Source: Lamellibrachia satsuma (Eukaryota > Annelida > Polychaeta > Sabellida > Siboglinidae). From it: 64,000 bases of DNA. The stretch is from assembly GCA_033239005.1 (NCBI GenBank), contig BSQZ01000105.1:848501-912500 (forward strand). The letters are read 5' to 3'. Positions 51,501 to 64,000 of this stretch are shown one piece after another; position 1 is the first letter of the stretch; each line of letters starts with the position of its first letter. The notes beneath the pieces were generated by a model that did no database searches, was not told the origin of the DNA, and saw nothing but the letters and a program-made list of their open reading frames with translations. The position numbers were made by a program, and so were the translations under genes.

Positions 51501-52009
51501 AAGAAGATATAGCAATTTTAATGTGATTCTTCGTACCCATCTAATCGACTGATCTACGCATGTTGGTTGAGTCTTCCAAGTTCCCATCAATCACCTCGTA
51601 AGCACCTCGGGTCTCCGACTTCACTTAAGGATCTGATCTTAGCCTACCGTATCCGACAACAAACTATATCAGCAAACAGTAGGCGCACTGGTAATTGAGT
51701 ATTACGTAAGATTTAACAAAACAGATGGTAAGTGGATCAGGAAGCCATTAGCTTATCGTGAGTGCATGCCAACGTTATAGTTCAACTATGTGTAGCCCAC
51801 CCTTTTGGGGCATTTGCCGATTTCGTGTTTTAACATATTCACGATTCTAGCAGTTCAACAATCAGTAGAGGATTCCCACCATTCATTTATCGTTCTCATC
51901 TAGAATGAACTGTGGTTCTTCACTAACGTTACTTCTGGTCCACTTGTTCTTCTATCTCTCGTGAGAAAACTATAATTTTATCAATATTTGTATAACCATT
52001 CAATATCCT

Positions 52010-52455
52010 AAACACTTATTTGATCTCACCATTGGGCTGTAGCTCGAATAGTTTTTGAGTTATGACCATCTCACATTTGGCGGATTCTGACAGTTTGCCA
52101 ATTTTTGGAAATCATGAAAATTTCTTGTTCTGCTTAAAATACCAATCACTCAAAAAACTATTTGTGCAAGAACTCTGAGATTTGACCTGCTTATTCACCA
52201 TTATATGTAGATAGTAATATACATACTATAGTTCCACTTCTCCTATGTTAGTTCTCCCACAATCTGCCATTGAAGTTGCGTGTTTTTATGTGCGAAATTG
52301 AGCCAACGAGTGATTGGTATTTTAAGTAGAACAAGAAATCTTGATGATTTGCGAACATTGGCAACATGACAGAATCCACCAAATTGGAGATGGACATAAC
52401 TCAGAAACTATTCGAGCTACAGCCCTATGGTTAGACATGTTTGGTTATACTGACT
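52010..52455. mobile_element. Fold-back element: ~150-bp inverted repeats, ~120-bp spacer
   Basis: Left arm (about 52027-52165: gggctgtagctcgaatagtt, gagttatgaccatctc, cttaaaataccaatcactc) is the reverse complement of the right arm (about 52305-52430). Arms are clearly related but diverged, so this is an old element. No coding capacity. Confidence 0.75.
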
Positions 52456-52560
52456 TGTGGATTAACATGTAAAAGTTTGGTTGAATTAAAAATATGACTG
52501 CAACAAGCGATGGTTTATCTAAGACGGAATGCCCCATATGCTTAATTATTAACATATAGA

Positions 52561-52686
<126 letters not shown>

Positions 52687-53099
52687 GCTACATGTTTTTT
52701 AAGTGGGTAAAATAACAAAACTTATTTTTTAGTGTCTTATTTAAAAAAAACATATCCTTAAATTATTGAGAACATACCCTATACTGAGATCTTATTTCAT
52801 ATTTATCATTTGCGTGCGTGCGCGCGTGCATGTTTGTGTGTGCTATAGGTCAACGCTGTTGAAATAATCATACATTTAACCTGCAGTCAAGTTCGTGCAC
52901 TGTATATAGTCTAAGTCATAAATACGGTTTAGTTCTGAGTGAGTTGTTTGCCTTGAGAAAAGTCATTATTAATGTTTTATGAATTGTCATACGGGTCTGA
53001 CTGTTTACAGATTTCCCAAATGGTGTCGGTTTCAACAAGTTGAAAGCGATTGCCTGCCGTTGAATCACATCGTGCACGTGTTTTGGGCCAATATCAGTT

Positions 53100-53700
53100 T
53101 CTGTAATAACTGCTATTACCGCTTATCTAAATGTGCCCTTGTTGTATAAGGTAGATAGGAACACAGCCATCTCTGTATTTCAACACCCGACCGGTGTCTA
53201 ACTTCATAATATCTCCAGGCACGGTATCTGTCGTAGACGTGCAAGGAGCTGCACCCTTGGAGAGAGTGCATGTCGTGATTGCGAGATACTATTCGAGTGG
53301 GAGAAAACATTATAACCTCGCTTCACAATCACTGTTCAGTTCCGGTACCACTACAGCGGACATGTCGAGGATGTAAAGTCATCGCTGTTTTCGCCGTCAA
53401 CACGTGTTTATCGCGGGATCGATGATCGTCAAGCGATAATACACGCACACTGATAATATGGTGGTGTGGCAACTCACTTCCGGTCACCCGCCATGCAGCG
53501 CACAAGGAGCATCGAAGGCGTTCCATAAGTAGGACTACTGCCGTGTTGTCACGGAATCGACACCTGTGTGTTCTACAGTTCGGCGTCACATTAAATGACG
53601 TCCGGTGCCAGTCGTGCACAACGACTTCGACTGTCTGTTTGTGAAACGTAAATGGTATATGACATCTGCAGAAACACAAGTTGATCGCCATGGTTTTCTC
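53100..53700. other. GC-richer segment, unidentified
   Basis: The - strand has a 120-codon frame rich in His/Arg/Cys and an adjacent 64-codon frame. I see no known motif; a decayed DNA transposon is possible but unsupported. Confidence 0.3.
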
Positions 53701-53959
53701 AAATGATATTCTCTGCTCTTATTTTCTTCGCACTTTTGCAGGCGATTAAACCGCGTGGCGAAATTGCACGAATGACGTCTTCGACTCGTCTAGCGTAGTC
53801 TACGTCTACGCAGTTGAAATGCTACAGTAATTTTGACAGCGGCAAACATACGCCTACATTATACAAATACAGAATGTGGGTAATCAATTAGCAATATACA
53901 TCCTTGAATGGGTTGACGTTCCTGTTTCTTGGAATGTGAATTTTTACATAGTGTTTACC

Positions 53960-55030
53960 TCTCAAGAAACGGTGGTTCTTGTCTTTGAAGCATGCTGCAA
54001 ACAAACTATCATATTATAGAGTTAGAGGATGTGCCAATGGTCTCATAAAGAGCTATTTAACCAACAGGACACAATATGTTGAAATGAAAGGCACATTATC
54101 TGACACGTCACTCATCACTACAGGAGTTCCTCAGGGCTCTATATTAGGTCCTCGTTTATTTTTAATATACATAAATGATATTGTATATGCAACTAAACGT
54201 TTAGAATTACTTCTATATGCAGACGATTCAACTTTATCAAGCTCACTGGGGTCTTTCAATACACAATCCAACAATTTTAATGATAGTAATGCTGAATTGG
54301 ATAAAATAAGTGTATGGTTAAAAGTAAACAAACTTTCACTAAATGTTAGTAAATCAAAATGCATGACATTCTATCATCCACAAAAAAGAGAATTCCAAGA
54401 TTGCAGAATGTGTAGATTAGTAAATGTTTAATTTTCTAGGATTAATGCTAGATAAACACCTAAACTAGAATAGTCATATTGATAAAATATATAATAAATT
54501 GTCAAAAACAGTTGGAATAATAAATAAACTAAAACATGTTTTACCACAATACGTTTTGTTAACATTTTATAATGGACTCGTGCTCCACCAAATCAATTAC
54601 TGTTTACTTGCATGGAGTGATCATCATAAAAAAAATTAAAACTATAAAAACGAGTCATTAGAAAATAGCAAACAGTTCATACACAGGGCACACTGAAAAT
54701 TTTTGAAAAGCCTTAAGGTATTAAAAGTTGAAGATCTTTTCAAAATATTCAACAACTATGGTTTGTTTATAAACTTTATAATGGAAATCTTCCGACTGCA
54801 GAATATACCAGTTATTTTAACTACAGATGTACACAGTCACAACACCAGAAATAGAAAAGATGTTCACATTGAAAGAGAAAACACGGAATTTGTTCATGTA
54901 TATATTAAATAACACGTCAAGTTTGATCACAGACAAAGTTTGCATTAATTCCCTGAATGGATTTACTATGTATGCTAAAAATGTCATATCCCAATTGTCA
55001 TACGTGCCAAAACACAAAAAAAGGGAAAAT
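53960..55030 (+). mobile_element. LINE fragment with reverse transcriptase core
   Basis: + strand GVPQGSILGPRLFLIYINDI and LELLLYADDSTL are RT motifs; then VWLKVNKLSLNVSKSKCMTF and, after a frameshift, FLGLMLDKHLN, KTVGIINKLKHVLPQYVLL and QINYCLLAWSDH. 5' truncated, with stops, inactive. About 1.1 kb. Confidence 0.85.
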
Positions 55031-55368
55031 CAAGTGAATTTTTAATATATCTTTTAACATGTATATATTACATGTATTTATAGTGACATTTGTAATTTAT
55101 TTGAAAGACTTATGCGGCACTTGGACTTGCCATCATGTGTAAATGTTTATTTAATTATTTTTTTTATTATGCTTAATAATTTTAAAAGAGTATTAATCAT
55201 ATTATGTGACGCTATGTTATTTTTAGTTTTGCTGCGAAAAGGTGGCTCTCATGTTAACGACATTTTATGTCTTAATGGGATTCTCCTTGACCTTTCCTTG
55301 ACCTTTCTATTCATATTTGTGTTGTTTCAGTTTTACAAGTTTATTACATGTATCATCTAAATAAATAC

Positions 55369-55369
<1 letters not shown>

Positions 55370-55403
<34 letters not shown>
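55370..55403. repeat. (CTGT)n microsatellite
   Basis: About 8 tetranucleotides at the 3' end of the LINE fragment. Confidence 0.95.
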
Positions 55404-55406
<3 letters not shown>

Positions 55407-55539
55407 ATGTCTATCTGTACTTTATGTCATAAAAAAATAGTAGGACATTTTGCTAATAACGACCCTGCGCTGTGTGATTATAACGAGGCACTTGATGTTA
55501 TCTTGCTAACCATAGAGCAATAATATCAGCACATAAATA

Positions 55540-55855
<316 letters not shown>

Positions 55856-56518
55856 CTCAATTTATGTCAATTATGTCTTCCAGACATGCGCATATATTCT
55901 TAAGAATCATGTTAGACATCACAGCAACCCAGATGACGACATTTAATCAACACTGCCAATATATAATAATAACGATAACCGAACTAACTACACCATCAGT
56001 AACTGAATGTCAAATTTAAGGTCACTGTTAATTTTTAATATTCTACTAGAGTAATTCGATAACTTCATTCGGGTATACAACACTACTCAAAGATTGATCA
56101 TAACCACTGCAAACTTGAAATTGACACAAAAGGTCCGCTACCAGATGATATATATCCGGCGTGGGAAAGTCTAGGTCAAAGGTGACTGGTCGGATATGGC
56201 GATACGCATGATCGGGTCGTGATCGAACCAGATACGATTTGTGGGACTGCTATGATTTCCGTTCGGATGTAGTCTTATCACCCAACTGCTGGTAGCGGTG
56301 GCTCGAAACATTACCGCCAGTGCAGCGTAAAGATGTTGTCAACATTATTAACAAATAACGAATATGACAGGTTCCTATCTGTCACGCAAGTTAACATTCC
56401 ATATTGAAAATGCCGCCGTTTAGCGTTTTCCACCTTTTTTGACAGGATATTATTACAAATGGACATATGGAAGCGACATTTACATATAGAACAAGGCTAA
56501 ATGTCAGACAACACTATG

Positions 56519-56919
56519 GGCGGGCGGGCGGGCGGGCGGGCGGGCGGGCGGGCGGGCGGGCGGGCGGGCGGGCGGGCGGGCGGGCGGGCGGGCGGGCGGG
56601 CGGGCGGGCGGGCGGGCGGGCGGGCGGGCGGGCGGGCGGGCGGGCGGGCGGGCGGGCGGGCGGGCGGGCGGGCGGGCGGGCGGGCGGGCGGGCGGGCGGG
56701 CGGGCGGGCGGGCGGGCGGGCGGGCGGGGCGGGCGGGCGGGCGGGCGGGCGGGCGGGCGGGCGGGCGGGCGGGCGGGCGGGCGGGCGGGCGGGCGGGCGG
56801 GCGGGCGGGCGGGCGGGCGGGCGGGCGGGCGGGCGGGCGGGCGGGCGGGCGGGCGGGCGGGCGGGCGGGCGGGCGGGCGGGCGGGCGGGCGGGCGGGCGG
56901 GCGGGCGGGCGGGCGGGCG
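56519..56919. repeat. (CGGG)n, ~400 bp
   Basis: About 100 tetranucleotides, pure except for one 1-bp phase slip near 56727 (cggggcggg). G-quadruplex prone on the + strand. Long Ala/Gly/Arg and Pro/Ala/Arg frames are artefacts. Confidence 0.98.
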
Positions 56920-56969
56920 TCAACGCTTTGACGTTCTGCGTACTAACGTGACAAACTTTCTCGTTGGTA

Positions 56970-57255
56970 GAAGTTGCAGGAAGGTCAGAGGTGCAGGAAG
57001 GGAAGAGGTGCAGGAAGGGAAGAGGTGCAGGAAGGGAAGAGGTGCAGGAAGGGAAGAGGTGCAGGAAGGTAAGAGGTGCAGGAAGGGAAGAGGTGCAGGA
57101 ATGGAAGAGGTGCAGGGGGAAGAGGTGCAGGAAGGGAAGAAGTGCAGGAATGGAAGAAGAGCAGGGGTGGAAGAGGTGCAGGAATGGAAGAGGTGCAGGA
57201 AGGGGAGAGGTGCAGGAATGGAAAGAGGTGCAGGAAGGGAAGAAGCGTTACGGGA
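56970..57255. repeat. GA-rich 17-18-bp minisatellite
   Basis: Unit gaagaggtgcaggaaggga with variants, about 16 copies; almost pure purine on the + strand. Confidence 0.93.
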
Positions 57256-57339
57256 CACGGAGGAGGGGGAGGCTGGGAGGTTGTTGACCCCGGGTATATG
57301 AAAAACCGGGAGAGGAGTGACTTGGCCGGTGGGTTTATT

Positions 57340-59465
57340 TACTGTGTCCATGACGCTGCTCAGCCATCTCTCATGCGTCACTGTAGAAGTGTCCATGACG
57401 CTGCTCAACCATCTCTCATGCGTCACTGTAGAAGTGTCCATGACGCTGCTCAGCCATATCTCATGCGTCACTGCAGAAGTGTCCATGACGCTGCTCAACC
57501 ATATCTCATGCGTCACTGTAGAAGTGTCCATGACGCTGCTCAACCATCTCTCCTGCGTCACTGTAGAAGTGTCCATGACGCTGCTCAACCATCTCTCATG
57601 CGTCACTGCAGAAGTGTTCATGACGCTGCTCAACCATCTCTCATGCGTCACTGCAGAAGTGTCCATGACGCTGCTCAACCATCTCTCATGCGTCACTGCA
57701 GAAGTGTTCATGACGCTGCTCAACCATCTCTCATGCGTCACTGCAGAAGTGTTCATGACGCTGCTCAACCATCTCTCATGCGTCACTGCAGAAGTGTCCA
57801 TGACGCTGCTCAACCATCTCTCCTGCGTCACTGCAGAAGTGTTCATGACGCTGCTCAACCATCTCTCCTGCGTCACTGCAGAAGTGTCCATGACGCTGCT
57901 CAACCATCTCTCCTGCGTCATTACAGAAGTGTCCATGACGCTGCTCAACCATCTCTCCTGCGTCACTGTAGAAGTGTCCATGACGCTGCTCAACTATCTC
58001 TCGTGCGTCACTGCAGAAGTGTCCATGACGCTGCTCAACCATCTCTCGTGCGTCACTGCAGAAGTGTCCATGACGCTGCTCAACCATCTCTCGTGCGTCA
58101 CTGCAGAAGTGTCCATGACGCTGCTCAACCATCTCTCATGCGTCACTGTAGAAGTGTCCATGACGCTGCTCAACCATATCTCATGCGTCACTGCAGAAGT
58201 GTTCATGACGCTGCTCAACCATATCTCATGCGTCACTGTAGAAGTGTCCATGACGCTGCTCAACCATCTCTCCTGCGTCACTGCAGAAGTGTCCATGACG
58301 CTGCTCAACCATCTCTCCTGCGTCACTGTAGAAGTGTCCATGACGCTGCTCAACCATCTCTCATGCGTCACCGCAGAAGTGTTCATGACGCTGCTCAACC
58401 ATATCTCCTGCGTCACTGTAGAAATGTCCATGACGCTGCTCAACCATCTCTCATGCGTCACTGCAGAAGTGTTCATGACGCTGCTCAACCATCTCTCATG
58501 CGTCACCGCAGAAGTGTTCATGACGCTGCTCAACCATCTCTCATGCGTCACCGCAGAAGTGTTCATGACGCTGCTCAACCATCTCTCATGCGTCACTGCA
58601 GAAGTGTTCATGACGCTGTTCAACTATCTCTCATGCGTCACTGTAGAAGTGTTCATGACGCTGCTCAACCATCTCTCATGCGTCACTGCAGAAGTGTTCA
58701 TGACGCTGTTCAACCATCTCTCATGCGTCACTGTAGAAGTGTTCATGACGCTGTTCAACCATCTCTCATGCGTCACTGTAGAAGTGTTCATGACGCTGTT
58801 CAACCATCTCTCATGCGTCACTGTAGAAGTGTTCATGACGCTGCTCAACCATCTCTCATGCGTCACTGCAGAAGTGTTCATGACGCTGTTCAACCATCTC
58901 TCATGCGTCACTGCAGAAGTGTTCATGACGCTGTTCAACCATCTCTCATGCGTCACTGCAGAAGTGTTCATGACGCTGCTCAACCATCTCTCATGCGTCA
59001 CTGTAGAAGTGTTCATGACGCTGTTCAACCATCTCTCATGCGTCACTGCAGAAGTGTTCATGACGCTGTTCAACCATCTCTCATGCGTCACTGCAGAAGT
59101 GTTCATGACGCTGCTCAACCATCTCTCATGCGTCACTGTAGAAGTGTTCATGACGCTGCTCAACCATCTCTCATGCGTCACTGTAGAAGTGTTCATGACG
59201 CTGTTCAACCATCTCTCATGCGTCACTGCAGAAGTGTTCATGACGCTGTTCAACCATCTCTCATGCGTCACTGCAGAAGTGTTCATGACGCTGTTCAACC
59301 ATCTCTCATGCGTCACCGCAGAAGTGTTCATGACGCTACTCAACCATCTCTCATGCGTCACCGCAGAAGTGTTCATGACGCTGCTCAACCATCTCTCATG
59401 CGTCACTGCAGAAGTGTTCATGACGCTGTTCAACCATCTCTCATGCGTCACTCTCATGCGTCACT
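57340..59465. repeat. 45-bp minisatellite, about 47 copies
   Basis: Unit tgtccatgacgctgctcaac plus catctctcatgcgtcactgcagaag. Five frames stay open over hundreds of codons since 45 is divisible by 3, giving spurious ORFs up to ~800 codons. Variants are ordered: tccatgacgctgctc dominates to ~58.4 kb, ttcatgacgctgttc after ~58.6 kb. Confidence 0.97.
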
Positions 59466-59494
59466 GTAGAAGTGTCCATTTATCAGATGTATTT

Positions 59495-59700
59495 TACTTC
59501 CCCTGGCATAAACACCATTTAGATATGCATCTAGACAGAAGGGACCAAGGGCTATTAAGGTCTTAACCGAAAGACACGGTGTGGCGATTGCTTAAGTTTC
59601 GAAACGGCAGCAGGTGGTTTTAATAATAATAATATATTGAATATTACTACTGCGCTAAAATCCGACACCCTGTCACACGACCACCGCGCCCCACAAAAGT
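59495..59700 (-). mobile_element. SINE-like copy
   Basis: tagacagaagggaccaag, taaccgaaagacac, cgaaacggcagcaggtgg match 12680-12900. Confidence 0.5.
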
Positions 59701-61740
59701 GTCCTGATGACGTAACACTGTAATTATATTATGTAACGGCTTTTTTGTAAAATTGTTGATGGTAATGGGAGATTATGTTGATGGAACTGACATGATTCAG
59801 CCACCACGAGCGTTTCTTGTATAGTCATATTTGTAATTGATATATATTTCCGAATAATCTAACGGCGGCACGCTTTGTGTGCTGGGGATGGTCATTATTA
59901 AGTAATACGAGAATAATTGCCTGTGAGATATAACTGATATACTGGATCTGGTGTCTCTTCTTTTAGAAACCACCCACCGAATTCAATTGTTGAGGAAGCT
60001 CCTGGTGATTTTAGAGTGTTGACGTCTTGTTACGTGTATTGCCTATAGAGGTCGCCTCGTGAACGTCCGCTGTTTCTGTTCATAATAGCAACTGGATGTC
60101 CTGAGGGACAAATCAGGACAATCAAGAACTAAAAGGACATTATCATAATGCATCCATGCATGCATGTTAATAATGTAGACGTAATGTATTTGAGTGTATA
60201 TATGTATTTATATTGCTTGTCTCGCATGTGTGCCTGCCAACATGCATGCATGCGTACACACGCCCATATTCCCACGCCAGCATTCATGTCATAACGTATC
60301 ACATTTAGGACAAGATGTCTTGCACATTCCCACGCTATTTCTAACGACTTTGGCAACAAATCCCAAGTTACGTTTACGGCTTTGGCAGCACAATTTTTTT
60401 GTTTTTACTGCCTGTTCGTAAATACTAAACTTCATTGAATCTAATAAGCAAAAACATGTACGACACTTTTTTACTCACAAACAATAGATGATAAGATATA
60501 ATTTGATATATGATAAAGCATTATCTGACAGATGACAAAGTATCATCTGATAGATGTTTTTGCTGTAAGTTGTAAGACTAGTGTTTTCTAATGTATTTTG
60601 GATTGTTTTGTAAAACACATCAAAACAATTAGGAACGCAATGTAGAAAGGAAGGACGAAACCGACATATGATATACGATTATCAGAAACGAAACGTTATT
60701 ATCGTAACAAAGATCCTTCCAACGGGAAGTGCGTTTTGTGCATGGACATATGTTTAAATATAAGTCCATGGTTTTGTGGGTTCAACTAGTGTTGATATAA
60801 GTCATAGATGCATACGTTTTGTGGGTTCATGTGGTGTTGATATAGTTCGCATGCAGATGTACGTTTTGTTGGTACAAGTATAGTGTTGATATAGCTCGTA
60901 GATGTACGTTTTGTGGGTTAAAAAATAATGTTGATAATACGTTTTGTGGGCTCAAATACCTAAATTTAACATATAGTGAGTAATAAGGGTTCGTGCATCA
61001 TAACTTATATAAGCATACTTCAAACTATCTGCAATTCTCGAGGTAGATCAATGATCAACTTAATTACCAATATTCAGTGTTTCTTCATAATTCATCTCGC
61101 TTGCAGATATATGTACAAAAATGTATCTACATAATGTGATCTGTAAATAATGATGATGCCTTTCTCGGAAATCTGGTGTAACATCGCCCATCGTTGGGAA
61201 AATGTGTTGATATAGTTCGTATACATATAAAAGTCCGTGTGATAGGATCTTGGGCACATGCCACTAATGGCTGATGCCATTTAACGATACAGTGAAGGAC
61301 AATGTCCTTTGTGTTGCTCCGCAAACATACATCAGCCCACACAGAAACACCTTCGTGAAATGACAGGTCGTGGTATAATAACGCCACATTCGTTTCATAA
61401 AAAATGTTTCCCAGCAATGAAATGCAATAAACAACACTTTAACGAGCACCACAACGACGCACACGTGTCGCTTCCAGCCAAGAGGCAGCCAGCCAAGTTA
61501 GGTGTACGCGGCAGCATAGAATGGATGGCAGTGGGAAAGCCGGATCTACGAGTTATTAATACAATCAACGGCGACAAATAAACCGTGTGATAATTTTAAT
61601 CTGTGGCACGTAAAGTCGTTCACTCGCGTCCATTTCAAGTTCAACGCGGTTCCAGCTGGACAATTGTCGTTGCACGAGACGGTAAATATGCACAATCTTG
61701 GACGTATTGGGCATAGTAACCGTTGCGTGCTGGTAAACAC
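59700..61740. other. Intergenic, imperfect ~55-bp repeat only
   Basis: At about 60770-60960 tacgttttgtgggttca...gtgttgatata recurs four to five times with divergence. No gene recognised elsewhere in the interval. Confidence 0.5.
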
Positions 61741-61744
61741 AAAA

Positions 61745-61830
61745 TCACATACATACATATGTACATACATACATACATACATACATACATACATACATAC
61801 ATACATACATACATACATACATACATACAT
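61745..61830. repeat. (CATA)n microsatellite
   Basis: About 21 tetranucleotides, TATG on the opposite strand. Confidence 0.97.
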
Positions 61831-62019
61831 CCTCTTCAGCTCATCTAGGCTAGTAGCCGTTTAGCTGGTCTTGACAATTGTTTGTGCGCATGGGTGGGAA
61901 GTTGTCAGTTTGTTCAAAACTGTAAGTGCACCAGAATCTGTCTATAGTCTTGATTTGAAAATATTTAATGAGGGCGCTCAGATATACCCATATTTAATAT
62001 GTTTCGTTTATTCGAATGA

Positions 62020-62510
62020 GTACTTATTTAAAACTGTTTCCTCAACTGATTTAGCCTATCGCAAATCCGGTTCATTGGTGTCCAAATATGTAGTGTGTGA
62101 ATAGTTTATGTATTATCTGCAGTAATTTTTTTAAATGCCTATTTCTGTTCAAATCATCGAACGAATTGACTTTAGTCGTTAGATCTGGTAAGGATCAAAA
62201 TAGTGGATACCCAAAATGGTAAACACTGTGTTGGTCAATGCTGATCATGGGCGTGACCTCCATCCTCTCGCCGATCACAAGGAAGAAAATCGTGATTTTT
62301 CAGCATTTCGATTTTCACTTCACTAAATGCTTGAACAAGCATTAACTAATTCAATAGTTTGTCAGATGATTTCACAAAAAAACTGCATACAAAAGTTGTA
62401 CAAACGAGCTAGCATGTTGTAGTTGATACTAGGTAGGTGTGGTTTTATACGCAAACTTAATTTGAAATGATACTAGCAAAAAATCGAATTGATTAAGCAC
62501 CTTTACATAG
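62020..62510 (+). mobile_element. Dispersed repeat family B, copy 1
   Basis: Shares with 63225-63700 ctgatttagcctatcgc, aattgactttagtcgttaga, atgggcgtgac(c/t)tccatcctct, gatgatttcaca and aaaaaatcgaattga. Confidence 0.75.
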
Positions 62511-62633
62511 CGGCTGTAGCTGAGAACGGATTCATACCATAAATGTAACAGTCGATAGGCGATCGCAAATGTCTTTTGTGTTGCTCCGCTCTTTTCAATT
62601 ATAACTATAAAGGTAATAATTATGATATATGTC

Positions 62634-62811
<178 letters not shown>

Positions 62812-62914
62812 CAACAACAACAACGTGTGTGTATGATGACGGGATATAGTACTAATTTTTTACTTTATTATTAGTAACGTTGAAACAAGAATTGTTTCTC
62901 GATGAGCTAAAGCT

Positions 62915-63215
62915 AACTTACCTGTCCTATTCGGGCCTGGTGGCTCTTAAGGCGCACTTTCTCCAGCTCATGCACTCGGTCTTTGACCACCTGCTTCGCG
63001 GATTCATTCCATAACTTCCAACCCAGTTCTCGTTGTTTTTTTTCCACAATTTTTCGCCAGTACGTATTTGGGCGACCCACTTTTCACCTGTTTTCTGGCG
63101 TCCATGTTAAAGTCGTCAGACAGTGACAGTGTCTGTCCATTCTCCGGACGTGTCTGATCCAATTCCATCTTCTTGTCCTGACATATGTGATAATCTTCTT
63201 AATTTTGGTTTCTTT
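62915..63215 (-). mobile_element. LINE C-terminal fragment
   Basis: - strand TRRWNWIRHVRRMDRHCHCL and LTTLTWTPEN, then KVGRPKYVLAKN, the R(K/R)W.WIGH...LTW.P.GKRK.GRP tail of RTE/L2-like ORF2. Frame breaks; inactive. Confidence 0.75.
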
Positions 63216-63224
63216 GAATCTCCA

Positions 63225-63700
63225 TCCTCAACTGATTTAGCCTACTGCGGGTCGTTGATGTCCTAATATGTAGTGTGTAAATAGTTTAAGTAACATTCGC
63301 AGTCGGTTTAATAAAAATAGTGCGCATTTTATTCAAATCATCGAAAGAATTGACTTTAGTCGTTAGATCTGGTAAGGCTCCAAATAGTGGATATCAAAAA
63401 GGGTAACCACGTTATGGGGTCAAGGCTGATAATGGGCGTGACTTCCATCCTCTCGCCGATCACATGCAAAGTTACTAAAATTTATCAAGGGCGATATTCG
63501 TGAGTTTTCAGCGTTTCCATTTTCATTTCAATAAATGTTGGATCAAGCAATAAATCGTTTATAGTCTGATGATTTCACAAGAAAAGCTACATACAAACGT
63601 TGCACAAACTAGCTAGCTTGTCGCAGTGGATATAGGTAGGCTTGCATTTTCGCAAAATTTATTTGAAATGAGACCAACAAAAAAAATCGAATTGAAGAGG
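63225..63700 (+). mobile_element. Dispersed repeat family B, copy 2
   Basis: Direct copy of 62020-62510; the two copies flank the TA run and the LINE tail. Confidence 0.75.
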
Positions 63701-64000
63701 CACCTTTAACTGAGAATAACGAATGTCCACATTCTGTTTATAATAGGCCTGTAAGCATGCACGTAGGCGAAATGATTCACAACTAGCAACGATATATTCG
63801 TTAAAATACTTCGTTGGATTCGTTATTAACGAATTATTGATGTAGCACAGTGTCGGTGCAGCTTCAACTGACAGCGATAACGTAATAAACAGGCGTGACA
63901 GCAAAATGTTAAAACATATATGCAGTTTCAATAGCAATAATAGTAGCAGCACAATAGTTTACGTGCTGTAACAACAGCAGTTATAGAACATCAATCATCA

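Noticed and set aside
53329..53691. Tc1/mariner transposase relic
   Set aside because: I could not find DDE/D or helix-turn-helix signatures in any frame.
56467..57301. Ala-Gly-Arg and Pro-Ala-Arg proteins
   Set aside because: Translation of (CGGG)n and the purine tract.
57076..59566. Open frames of ~800 and ~750 codons on + and several long ones on -
   Set aside because: All come from a 45-bp satellite without stops. Open in most frames on both strands, no start context, no recognised domain.

Overview
This is eukaryotic, almost certainly animal, DNA. Its genes are split into many short exons with GT-AG introns. It carries LINE and SINE debris, TA-flanked MITEs and an extreme load of micro- and minisatellites. 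The repeat style (long TATG and TA runs, coding-like VNTRs) would suit an invertebrate such as a mollusc or another lophotrochozoan, but nothing here fixes the taxon.

Two genes are recognised, tail to tail. On the + strand, the last seven exons of a B3GALNT2 orthologue (GT31 beta-1,3-N-acetylgalactosaminyltransferase 2) lie at 251-6415; the 5' end is outside the window. On the - strand, what looks like an entire FANCM orthologue (Fanconi anaemia group M DNA translocase) runs from 46372 down to 9736. I reconstruct it in 26 exons, about 2,460 codons, with one unresolved junction between exons 22 and 23. The right third (46.4-64 kb) holds no gene I can recognise. It contains CTCF-like motifs, a duplicated 0.45-kb segment, a fold-back element, LINE fragments and very large satellites, among them (CGGG)n, a GA-rich tract and about 47 copies of a 45-bp unit.

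Two things stand out. First, the XPF/ERCC4 domain of this FANCM reads V-D-S-R-E, then C-D-Y, then E-R-K-x-x-S-D across exons 20-22. The acidic and basic catalytic residues that are degenerate in human FANCM are therefore present, which suggests a Hef-like nuclease that may be active. Second, tandem repeats in both genes repeatedly fall on splice junctions and copy them. An acceptor is present five times before a B3GALNT2 exon. A donor is present about 36 times after FANCM exon 16 and about seven times after exon 7. Acceptors are doubled before exons 18 and 26. The B3GALNT2 terminal exon is amplified about 16-fold, with its stop codon supplied by the repeat. A copy of the FANCM exon 12 tail and donor also sits next to a MITE inside a B3GALNT2 intron. 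I call these splice-junction minisatellites. They are the best candidate here for something undescribed, possibly linked to intron birth or growth by tandem duplication.

Exon boundaries were placed by eye from splice consensus, reading phase and remembered family conservation. No search or RNA evidence was available.
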